Source: Stenotrophomonas rhizophila (GTDB taxonomy: Bacteria > Pseudomonadota > Gammaproteobacteria > Xanthomonadales > Xanthomonadaceae). Taken from it: a DNA stretch of 64,000 nt. The position numbers and the translations under genes were made by a program. Positions 45,574-52,551 of the stretch are shown here, piece after piece. The notes beneath the pieces are model-generated. The model saw nothing but the letters and a program-made list of their open reading frames with translations, was not told the DNA's origin and ran no database searches. How positions within the stretch are numbered: the stretch's first letter is position 1; each line of letters starts with the position of its first letter. The DNA lies in the NCBI RefSeq assembly GCF_001704155.1, contig NZ_CP016294.1, positions 1,547,501 to 1,611,500 of the forward strand, in the 5' to 3' direction.

Positions 45574-45638
45574 TCGGTGCGGCACTATACTGGCGCGTCC
45601 TGCCTGTCCGTTCAATCCAAGCCAGAGTACCCGCGGCA

Positions 45639-46001
45639 ATGACCACCACCGTTTACGGATTGAAGAACTGCGATACCTGCAAGAAGGCCAGCAAGTGGCT
45701 GGACCGCTTCCAGGTGCCGTACACCTTCGTCGACTACCGCGACGTCAAACCCAGCCCGGAAACGCTGCTGGACTGGGCGGCCCAGGCCGGTGGATTCCCG
45801 GCGCTGGTCAACCGTTCCTCCACGACCTGGCGGCAGCTGCCTGAGAACCGCAAGGCGGCAGCCTCCGACGCCGAATGGAAGCTGCTGCTGCGCGAGTACC
45901 CGCAGCTGATCAGGCGTCCGGTAGTCGTGAGCGCGGACGGCGTGATGACCCAGGGCTTTTCCGACAACGGGTTCAAGCAGCGGTTCGGAGTGGGCGCGTG
46001 A
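45639..46001 (+). CDS. ArsC/Spx family protein (YffB-like)
   Basis: A 120-residue thioredoxin-fold protein of the ArsC/Spx superfamily. [20 protein letters not shown] has the CxxC pair at residues 11 and 14; [19 protein letters not shown] and [12 protein letters not shown] are family blocks. It is like E. coli YffB, which lies next to dapE there also. YffB-type proteins bind glutathione and are not arsenate reductases of the classical kind; the cell role is unknown. Its stop overlaps the dapE start (GTGA). Confidence 0.85.
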   Translation: MTTTVYGLKNCDTCKKASKWLDRFQVPYTFVDYRDVKPSPETLLDWAAQAGGFPALVNRSSTTWRQLPENRKAAASDAEWKLLLREYPQLIRRPVVVSADGVMTQGFSDNGFKQRFGVGA

Positions 46002-47143
46002 ACGACGTTGTTGCACTGACCTGCGACCTGATCGCCCGGCCGTCGGTGACGCCCGAGGATGCCGGCTGCCAGGCACTGCTGGCCGGTCGCCTGCAGCAGG
46101 CCGGCTTCACCTGCGAACACCTGCGCCTGGGCGAGGTCGACAACCTGTGGGCCACGCACGGGCAGGGCGCACCGGTGCTGGTGCTGCTGGGCCATACCGA
46201 CGTGGTGCCGAGTGGACCGGTCGAGGCGTGGACCAGTGAACCGTTCGATCCGCAGATCCGCGACGGCGTGCTGTATGGGCGCGGCGCGGCCGACATGAAA
46301 GGCAGCGTGGCCGCGTTCGTGGTGGCCGCGGAGCAGTTCGTGGCCGCCCATCCGGACCACTCCGGCACGCTGGCAGTGCTGCTGACCAGCGATGAAGAAG
46401 GCGATGCCATCGACGGCGTGCGCCGGGTCGCAGACCTGTTCCGCGAGCGCGGCCAGAAGATCGACTGGTGCATCACCGGCGAGCCGTCCTCCACCGCCGT
46501 GCTCGGCGACCTGCTGCGGGTTGGCCGGCGCGGCAGCCTGTCGGGCACGCTGACCGTTCAGGGCGTGCAGGGTCACGTGGCGTACCCGCACAAGGCGCGC
46601 AATCCGATCCACCTCGCCGCTGCGGCGCTGTCCGAGTTGACCGCGCGGCACTGGGACGATGGCTTCGAAAGCTTCCCACCGACCAGCCTGCAGGTGTCCA
46701 ACATCCACGCCGGCACCGGCGCCAACAACGTGATTCCCGGCGAGCTGCAGGTGCTGTTCAACCTGCGCTACAACCCGCTCTGGAACGCGCCGAAACTGGA
46801 GCAGGAGATCACCGCGCTGCTGGACCGCCATGGCCTGGAGTACCGGCTGAAATGGCACCGCAGCGGGGAACCGTTCTACACCCCCGAAGGTACCCTGCGC
46901 CGGGTGGCACGCGAGGTGCTGGGCGAATTCGCCGGCGCCGCGCCGGAGGAGAGCACCGGCGGCGGCACCTCGGACGCGCGCTTCATCGCACCGCTGGGCG
47001 CACAGTGCATCGAAGTGGGGCCGGTCAACGCCAGCATCCACCAGGTGGATGAGAACGTGTCGGTGGCCGACCTGGAGAAGCTGCCGGAACTGTACCGGTG
47101 CCTGATCGAGCGCCTTCTCGCCGAAGGTAGAGCCAACTGTTAG
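45998..47143 (+). CDS. dapE: succinyl-diaminopimelate desuccinylase
   Basis: A 381-residue M20-family di-zinc hydrolase that cleaves N-succinyl-diaminopimelate, two steps after Dap[30 protein letters not shown] and [13 protein letters not shown] carry the His, Asp and Glu zinc ligands and catalytic Glu; [13 protein letters not shown] is the C-terminal zinc site. GTG 45998 with GGAG eight bases upstream is the start, overlapping the ArsC-like gene. The last few codons (GRANC) and the TAG stop are inside a GTAG-headed REP element. Confidence 0.96.
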   Translation: MNDVVALTCDLIARPSVTPEDAGCQALLAGRLQQAGFTCEHLRLGEVDNLWATHGQGAPVLVLLGHTDVVPSGPVEAWTSEPFDPQIRDGVLYGRGAADMKGSVAAFVVAAEQFVAAHPDHSGTLAVLLTSDEEGDAIDGVRRVADLFRERGQKIDWCITGEPSSTAVLGDLLRVGRRGSLSGTLTVQGVQGHVAYPHKARNPIHLAAAALSELTARHWDDGFESFPPTSLQVSNIHAGTGANNVIPGELQVLFNLRYNPLWNAPKLEQEITALLDRHGLEYRLKWHRSGEPFYTPEGTLRRVAREVLGEFAGAAPEESTGGGTSDARFIAPLGAQCIEVGPVNASIHQVDENVSVADLEKLPELYRCLIERLLAEGRANC

Positions 47144-47292
47144 TCGGCTGCTCTACGCGCACCGATGGTAGAGCCGACTGTCAGTCGGCTGCTCTACACG
47201 CGCCGAAGGTAGAGCCGACTGTTAGTCGGCTGCTCTACGCGCAGACCCAAGGTCCCCGCGGCGGCCGGCAGCCGACTAACAGTCGGCTCTAC
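47127..47292. repeat. cluster of four GTAG REP palindromes
   Basis: Three direct copies of a 30-base unit GTAGAGCC(A/G)ACTGT, then (T/C)AGTCGGCTGCTCTAC, lie at 47127-47156, 47168-47197 and 47209-47238, and an inverted copy at 47267-47292. They differ by single bases. These are Stenotrophomonas SMAG-type REPs; the block lies between the 3' ends of dapE and the pentapeptide gene and can fold as a transcript-end structure. The dapE stop codon is in the first copy. Confidence 0.9.
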
Positions 47293-47313
47293 CTTCGGCT
47301 CCGCCGGCCCGGA

Positions 47314-47997
47314 TCAGGCCACGATCAAGCCAAACGCGGCCAGCGCTGCGCCTGCCTGGCGCGGTGAAATCACCGCCTTCTTGAAGTGTTTGCTGTCCAT
47401 CACGTTGAGCCCGGTGATATCAGCACCGCGCAGGTCGGCGCCGTCGAAGCGGGTCAGGCGAATCTGCGCGTTGCGCAGGCTGCCGCCTTCGAACACGGCA
47501 TCGCGGAAATCGCAGCCGGACAGCTCCGCATCGGAAAAATCCATTCCCTGCAGCGTGGCCTTGCGGAACGACAGCCCACGCAGGTCCGCACTGACCAGCA
47601 GGCAGTCGCGGAACTCCAGCGCCCAGCCGGTCACTTCCTGCAGGTGCGCGCCGGTCAGCTTGCAATCCTCGAACCGTACCGATGACAGCGTGGCGCGGCG
47701 CCAGTGGCTGTTATTCAGATCGCAGTGCGAAAACACCGCATCGCTGAGCAGCGCCGAGCTGAAATCGCACTCGCCGCCCCGGCATTTTTCCCAGCGGCTT
47801 TCCTCCAGCGAGGCGGCCAGCCAGGACGTGCCCGCTACCGAGCAGCGCGTGAACTGGAAACCGTCCATGTCCAGCCGCGAGAAATCGGCATTGTCGAAGC
47901 GGCAGTCCTCGAACACGGCCGCACGCGGATGCGCGGCGACGATGGCCTGCATGCGGGCGCGGGAGAGGGTTTCATCACGGAACGTGGCGGTACTCAT
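47314..47997 (-). CDS. pentapeptide repeat protein
   Basis: A 227-residue protein made mostly of A(D/N)(L/F)xx-type repeats (FDNADFSRLDMDGFQF, ATLQGMDFSDAELSGCDF, FDGADLRGADITGL), which fold as a right-handed quadrilateral beta helix. Such proteins include Qnr/MfpA, DNA mimics that protect gyrase from quinolones, but this one is not close to the chromosomal Smqnr sequence I know, and many pentapeptide proteins have other roles. The start 47997 (MSTATFRDE) was chosen; 48006 is equally open. Confidence 0.85.
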   Translation of the reverse strand: MSTATFRDETLSRARMQAIVAAHPRAAVFEDCRFDNADFSRLDMDGFQFTRCSVAGTSWLAASLEESRWEKCRGGECDFSSALLSDAVFSHCDLNNSHWRRATLSSVRFEDCKLTGAHLQEVTGWALEFRDCLLVSADLRGLSFRKATLQGMDFSDAELSGCDFRDAVFEGGSLRNAQIRLTRFDGADLRGADITGLNVMDSKHFKKAVISPRQAGAALAAFGLIVA

Positions 47998-48069
47998 GCC
48001 GCCCATTCTGGGCGAAGCGCGCGCCCGCCGGCAGACTTGAAGGTCGCCGGCGAGTGTGTACAGCCCGGT

Positions 48070-48942
48070 TCAATCAAACGTCCAGAACGCCGGTTGGATG
48101 CCCTTGCGCCAATACGATTCACCGGCAAGGAAGAACTTCTGTGCCTCGGCCTTGGCAAACCATCCGGCGGCCGCCGCCTCATCCCGCGGCACCCCCGGCG
48201 GCGCACGGCCCAGGAGCAGGCCCGTGAAGTACTGGCCGAACACGTTGCCCTGCAGGGCGGCCTTGCGGTACCACTGCAGCGCCATCGCAGGGTCGCGTTC
48301 GATCCCCAGGCCCATGCCCCTTTCGTAAAGCGCGCCGAGGTCCACCTGGGCCTGCGCATCGCCGCGCGCAGCGCGCCGCTGGATATCGACCACCAGCGGG
48401 TGCAGTGCACCGGCTTGCGGGGCAATCGCGGCGGGCAGGCCCGAACTGCTGGTCGAATAGCGCTGGTAAACCGTGGCGCGCAGGTCCCAGCGCAGTGCTG
48501 CGGCCGCGTGGCCACGTTCGCGTTCGAATTTTGCAAGCGACAGCATCGCGCCCGGACTGCCGTGGTTGGCTGCGGCGAGGTACCAGCGCCCGGCCTTGCG
48601 CGGCGACGCACGCAGCACCGGGGGCGGCGTGTCTTCAGGGCGACGGCCGGTATACATCGCACCGCTGGCCCAGATCCGCCCCAGCGCTTCTTCCGCAATG
48701 GTATTGCGGAAACTCCAGGGCGTGGCGGCCGCAGCGCGCTCATACCAGTCCAGCGCCCGGCGGTCGTTCCAGCGTTCGTAACGTTCGGCCAGCTCCAGCA
48801 TGCCCTCGATGTCGCCGCGCTCGGCGGCGGTGAGCCACTTCACTTCGGTATCGCTGGTCGGGCGGTTGGGGGCGGTGGTGCACGCGGCCAGAGCCAGCAG
48901 CGCCAGCGCGGAAAGCGACAGGCGGAAACGAAGGGGATTCAT
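48070..48942 (-). CDS. Sel1-like repeat lipoprotein
   Basis: A 290-residue lipoprotein: signal with lipobox LALAAC (Cys21), then helical Sel1/TPR-like repeats (AERGDIEGMLELAERYERWNDRRALDWYERAA near residue 40, AARGDAQAQVDLGALYERGMGLGIERDPAMALQWYRKAA near 205, and GNVFGQYFTGLLLGRAPPGV). Sel1 proteins are scaffolds for protein contacts; no partner is evident. The next gene upstream is the divergent asnB leader. Confidence 0.85.
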   Translation of the reverse strand: MNPLRFRLSLSALALLALAACTTAPNRPTSDTEVKWLTAAERGDIEGMLELAERYERWNDRRALDWYERAAAATPWSFRNTIAEEALGRIWASGAMYTGRRPEDTPPPVLRASPRKAGRWYLAAANHGSPGAMLSLAKFERERGHAAAALRWDLRATVYQRYSTSSSGLPAAIAPQAGALHPLVVDIQRRAARGDAQAQVDLGALYERGMGLGIERDPAMALQWYRKAALQGNVFGQYFTGLLLGRAPPGVPRDEAAAAGWFAKAEAQKFFLAGESYWRKGIQPAFWTFD

Positions 48943-49019
48943 CCGTGAGTTCCATGAGGCAGGCGTGGATTATCCGGGATGGGGCACGTCAGGGGCTGAA
49001 TCGGTTGCGCCCGCAACAG

Positions 49020-49048
49020 TTGCGCCACGGCCAGAACAGCGGTACGGT
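49020..49048 (+). promoter_or_regulatory. candidate promoter of the asnB leader
   Basis: TTGCGC (49020-49025), a 17-base spacer and TACGGT (49043-49048). The predicted start site is within a base or two of the leader ATG at 49055, and no Shine-Dalgarno sequence precedes that ATG, so the leader peptide may be read from a leaderless mRNA. Confidence 0.4.
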
Positions 49049-49054
49049 CGATCC

Positions 49055-49153
49055 ATGTCCACGCTCCTGGCCACCGCCGTCACCACCAACAACCGCAATA
49101 ACCTGCGCGCGAATAATCGTGCGCGGCCAATGCGGGACTGCGACCAGGGCTAG
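49055..49153 (+). CDS. asparagine-rich leader peptide of asnB
   Basis: A 32-codon ORF, MSTLLATAVTTNNRNNLRA continuing NNRARP, with six asparagine codons in three pairs (codons 12-13, 15-16 and 20-21) and an Asp and Gln near the end. It stops at TAG 49151-49153, 27 bases before a Rho-independent terminator. Short leaders enriched for the end-product amino acid are the hallmark of translational attenuation (trp, his, leu, thr). Stalling at Asn codons when charged Asn-tRNA is short would favour expression of asparagine synthetase. Confidence 0.85.
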   Translation: MSTLLATAVTTNNRNNLRANNRARPMRDCDQG

Positions 49154-49211
49154 AACAAGCAACATACGCCCGGACCCCAGAAAACCCGCATCGGCCGATG
49201 CGGGTTTTTTT
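49093..49211 (+). promoter_or_regulatory. asnB: asnB attenuator: antiterminator and terminator
   Basis: Terminator: AAAACCCGCATC (49181-49192) pairs perfectly with GATGCGGGTTTT (49197-49208), loop GGCC, followed by a T-run to 49211. Antiterminator: GGCCAATGCGGG (49125-49136) pairs with CCCGCATCGGCC (49185-49196) with one mismatch, destroying the terminator's 5' arm. Protector: CCGCA (49093-49097, within Asn-Arg-Asn codons) can pair with TGCGG (49131-49135), around hairpin 49105-49112/49117-49124. A ribosome stalled on Asn codons blocks the protector and lets the antiterminator form; free translation gives termination. Confidence 0.8.
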
Positions 49212-49272
49212 GTTTTGTGGCCGGTCGAATGCAGGCATTACGTGTATTCCCCCATCATCAGGAGCTGTTCCC

Positions 49273-50967
49273 ATGTGTTCGATCTTCGGAATGTTCGGCC
49301 TGCAGGCCGGCGATGACCTCACCGCGCTGCGCCGCCACGCGCTGGACCTGTCGCAACGCCAGCGCCATCGCGGCCCGGACTGGAGCGGGGTATACGTCGA
49401 TGACGGCGCCATCCTGGTCCATGAGCGGCTGGCCATCGTCGACCCGGCCGGCGGCTCGCAGCCGCTGCTGTCCGACGACGGCAGCCTGGCGCTGGCGGTC
49501 AACGGCGAGATCTACAACCACCGCGAACTCAAGGCCGAACTGGCGCAGCCGTATGCGTTCCAGACCGGCTCGGACTGCGAGGTGATCAACGCGCTGTACC
49601 AGCAGGATACCCCGGCGTCGTACCTGAACCGCCTCAACGGCATTTTCGCATTCGCGCTGTGGGATCGGACCCAGAAGCGCGTGCTTATCGCGCGCGATCC
49701 GATCGGCGTGGTGCCGCTGTACTGGGGCCACGACAACGACGGCCGCCTGCTGGTGGCCTCCGAACTGAAATCGCTGGTGGATACCTGCGCCGACGCCGCG
49801 CAGTTCCCGCCCGGCCACTGGTATGACAGCGCCACCGACACGCTCACCCGCTACTACGAGCGCCCGTGGCGCGACTATGACGCGGTGGAAGGCGTCGACG
49901 CTGATCGCGTGGCTCTGCGTGAAGCGTTCGAGCGCGCCGTGCACCGGCAGCTGATGACCGACGTGCCCTACGGCGTGCTGCTGTCCGGCGGTCTTGATTC
50001 CTCGCTGGTCGCCGCCGTGGCTGCACGCTATGCCCGCCACCGCATCGAAGATGGCGACCAGAGCGAGGCCTGGTGGCCGCGCCTGCATTCGTTCGCCATC
50101 GGCCTGAAGGGTTCGCCCGACCTGGCCGCCGCTGCCATCGCCGCCGAAGCGCTCGGCACCGTCCACCACGGTTTCGAGTACACCTTCGAAGAAGGGCTGG
50201 ATGCACTGCCCGACGTGATCCGCCACGTGGAAACCTACGACGTCACCACCATCCGCGCCTCCACCCCGATGTTCCTGCTGGCGAGACGGATCAAGGCGAT
50301 GGGCGTAAAGATGGTGCTCTCCGGTGAGGGCAGCGACGAAATCTTCGGCGGCTACCTGTACTTCCACAAAGCGCCCAACGCCCGCGAGTTCCACGAAGAG
50401 CTGGTGCGCAAGCTGGATGCGCTGAACAACTACGACTGCCTGCGCGCCAACAAATCGATGATGGCCTGGGGCGTGGAGCCGCGCGTGCCGTTCCTGGACC
50501 GCGAATTCCTCGACGTGGCGATGCGCATCGATGCGAAGCACAAGATGGTCGGGCAGGGCGCCGCTGGCGCGCGCCGGATCGAGAAAGCGGTGCTGCGCGA
50601 GGCGTTCGAAGGCTACCTGCCGGATTCGATCCTCTGGCGGCAGAAGGAGCAGTTCAGCGATGGCGTGGGCTATGGCTGGATCGATGGGCTCAAGGCGCAC
50701 GCCGAAGCCCAGATCAGCGACCGGGTGATGGCCGCAGCGGACAAGCGCTTCGTGCACAACCCGCCGCAGACCAAGGAGGCGTATTACTACCGCCACGTGT
50801 TCGAGCAGTACTTCCCGACCCAGGCCGCGGCTGAAACCGTGCCCGGCGGCAAGTCGATCGCCTGTTCGTCGCCGGCCGCGATCGCTTGGGACGCCAGTTT
50901 CGCCAGCATGGCCGACCCGTCCGGCCGCGCCGTTGCCGGTGTGCATGAGCAAGCCTTGGCCGGGTAG
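49273..50967 (+). CDS. asnB: glutamine-hydrolysing asparagine synthetase B
   Basis: A 564-residue enzyme making asparagine from aspartate, glutamine and ATP. Cys2 (MCSIFGMFG) is the glutaminase nucleophile of the N-terminal class II amidotransferase domain (to about residue 205), with RHRGPDWSG and NGEIYNHRELK. The synthetase domain has the ATP-binding LSGGLDSSL (about 237-245) and LSGEGSDEIFGGYLYFH. The start is ATG 49273, with CAGGAG before it, 61 bases after the attenuator. The TAG stop lies in a GTAG REP element. The gene is under the Asn-leader attenuator. Confidence 0.97.
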   Translation: MCSIFGMFGLQAGDDLTALRRHALDLSQRQRHRGPDWSGVYVDDGAILVHERLAIVDPAGGSQPLLSDDGSLALAVNGEIYNHRELKAELAQPYAFQTGSDCEVINALYQQDTPASYLNRLNGIFAFALWDRTQKRVLIARDPIGVVPLYWGHDNDGRLLVASELKSLVDTCADAAQFPPGHWYDSATDTLTRYYERPWRDYDAVEGVDADRVALREAFERAVHRQLMTDVPYGVLLSGGLDSSLVAAVAARYARHRIEDGDQSEAWWPRLHSFAIGLKGSPDLAAAAIAAEALGTVHHGFEYTFEEGLDALPDVIRHVETYDVTTIRASTPMFLLARRIKAMGVKMVLSGEGSDEIFGGYLYFHKAPNAREFHEELVRKLDALNNYDCLRANKSMMAWGVEPRVPFLDREFLDVAMRIDAKHKMVGQGAAGARRIEKAVLREAFEGYLPDSILWRQKEQFSDGVGYGWIDGLKAHAEAQISDRVMAAADKRFVHNPPQTKEAYYYRHVFEQYFPTQAAAETVPGGKSIACSSPAAIAWDASFASMADPSGRAVAGVHEQALAG

Positions 50968-51035
50968 CGCCGGCCGTTGGCCGGCCCTGGCAACGGTCGC
51001 AGCGTTCATGTCGGCCGGCCAACGGCCGGCGCTAC
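50964..51035. repeat. inverted pair of GTAG REPs after asnB
   Basis: GTAGCGCCGGCCGTTGGCCGG at 50964-50984 and its reverse complement at 51012-51035 (ending GCTAC) form a large inverted pair. The first contains the asnB stop (TAG, 50965-50967). They fold as a BIME-like structure before the antiporter gene. Confidence 0.85.
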
Positions 51036-51073
51036 CGGGTTAACATTCCCCCTTCATGCATTGGGGAATGTTC

Positions 51074-52462
51074 ATGGACGTACAGACCGGAGGCAGCGTG
51101 CCGCGGATGAAGTGGGGTTGGCATTACCTGGCCTGGGCCGGGATTCCGCTGGTCATCGGCCTGGCGCTGGCACGTTACGCCGGACCCGAGATGCCGGCCG
51201 TGGCCGCCAAGGCCGAACCGGTGGTGGGCAGCGACTGGGCCCACCACCTGGCCTCGCCGTTGGGCCTGTTCCTGCTGCAGCTGCTGGTGCTGCTGGTGGT
51301 TGCCAAGGGCGCGGGCGAGCTGTTGAAGCGGCTGGGCCAGCCGGCGGTGATCGGCGAAATGGCCGCCGGCCTGATGATGGGCCCGCTGGTGCTCGGCAGC
51401 CTGCTGCCGGGCCTGCACGGGGCGCTGTTCCCGGCCAGCTCGCTCGGCCCGCTGGGCATGCTCAGCCAGCTGGGCGTGCTGATGTTCCTGCTGGTGGCGG
51501 GCGCCGAGCTCGACCTGGGCGGGCTGCGCGGCCGCCGCCGTTTCGCCTTCACCGTCAGCCATGCCGGCATTGCCGTGCCGTTCGTGCTGGGCGTGCTGCT
51601 GGCGATCTGGCTGTATCCCGAACACGGGCCGCAGGGCGTGGGCTTCACCGCCTTCGCGCTGTTCGTGGGTATTTCGCTGAGCATCACCGCGTTCCCGGTG
51701 CTGCTGCGCATCCTCGCGGACCGTGGCATCACCCAGACCCCGCTGGGACAGACCGCGATTGCCTGCGCGGCGCTCGGCGATGCCACCGCATGGTGCCTGC
51801 TGGCCTTGATCGTGGCCGCCGCCCAGGCCACCGGCTGGGTGCCGGCCAGCCTGAGCCTGCTGTGCGTGGTGGTGTTCATCGCGCTGATGCTGGGCGTGGT
51901 CAAACCGTGGTTCTCGCGCCAGGTCATCCAACCGGGCAGCGAAGGCCGCTGGCTGCTGGGCATGCTGCTGCTGTCGCTGGGCAGTGCACTGGTCACCGAA
52001 GTGCTGGGCATCCATGCGCTGTTCGGTGCGTTCGCGGCCGGCGTCGCCGTTTCGTCGAACGCGCAGCTGCGCGGGTTGTTGATCGCCCGGGTCGAGCCGT
52101 TCGCGGTCACCCTGCTGCTGCCGTTGTTCTTCGCCATGACCGGCCTGCGCATGCGCGCCGATGCGCTGCAGGGCAGCGACCTGCTGCTGTGCGCGGTGGT
52201 GATCGCGGTGGCCACGCTGGGCAAGCTGTTCGGCACCTGGAGCGCCGCGCGCAGCGCAGGCATGGGCAACCACGAGGCCTGGAAGCTGGGCGCGCTGATG
52301 AACACGCGCGGCCTGATGGAGCTGATCGTGCTCAACCTGGGCTACGAGCTGGGCTTCCTCGGCGACCGCCTGTTCGCGGTGCTGGTGATCATGGCGCTGG
52401 TGACCACCGCCATGACCGGCCCGTTGCTGAGCTGGATGGAGCGCTGGAAGGTACGCGCGTAA
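51074..52462 (+). CDS. CPA2-family cation:proton antiporter
   Basis: A 462-residue membrane protein with about 13 hydrophobic helices, matching Na+/H+ exchanger-like CPA2 proteins: GQPAVIGEMAAGLMMGPLVLG, LLVAGAELDLG, LSITAFPVLLRILADRG (discontinuous-helix region), CAALGDATAWCLLAL and the C-terminal MNTRGLMELIVLNLGYELG. It lacks the RCK/TrkA-N cytosolic domain of KefB/C. ATG 51074 has GGGGA six bases upstream; ATGs at 51056 and 51068 are worse placed. The ion exchanged (Na+ or K+ for H+) cannot be told. Confidence 0.88.
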   Translation: MDVQTGGSVPRMKWGWHYLAWAGIPLVIGLALARYAGPEMPAVAAKAEPVVGSDWAHHLASPLGLFLLQLLVLLVVAKGAGELLKRLGQPAVIGEMAAGLMMGPLVLGSLLPGLHGALFPASSLGPLGMLSQLGVLMFLLVAGAELDLGGLRGRRRFAFTVSHAGIAVPFVLGVLLAIWLYPEHGPQGVGFTAFALFVGISLSITAFPVLLRILADRGITQTPLGQTAIACAALGDATAWCLLALIVAAAQATGWVPASLSLLCVVVFIALMLGVVKPWFSRQVIQPGSEGRWLLGMLLLSLGSALVTEVLGIHALFGAFAAGVAVSSNAQLRGLLIARVEPFAVTLLLPLFFAMTGLRMRADALQGSDLLLCAVVIAVATLGKLFGTWSAARSAGMGNHEAWKLGALMNTRGLMELIVLNLGYELGFLGDRLFAVLVIMALVTTAMTGPLLSWMERWKVRA

Positions 52463-52501
52463 CCACCGGATGGCGGTACGCGCGACGGCGTGCGCGACGG
52501 T

Positions 52502-52551
52502 GTAGAGCGGACTGTCAGTCCGCTGCCCTGCGGACTGTCAGTCCGCTTCCC
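52502..52551. repeat. GTAG REP with duplicated stem, overlapping the acylase stop
   Basis: GTAGAGCGGACTGTCAGTCCGC is followed after 8 bases by a second GCGGACTGTCAGTCCGC stem. The second stem gives the final two codons and the TGA stop of the acylase gene on the minus strand. Confidence 0.85.

Noticed and set aside
47127-47292. CRISPR array
   Set aside because: The repeated 30-base units are themselves palindromic, spacers are only 11-12 bases and repeat-like, and no cas genes are present. They are REP elements.
47314-47997. Qnr quinolone-resistance gene
   Set aside because: Pentapeptide repeats are present, but length, loops and sequence do not match Smqnr or other Qnr proteins closely enough for that name.
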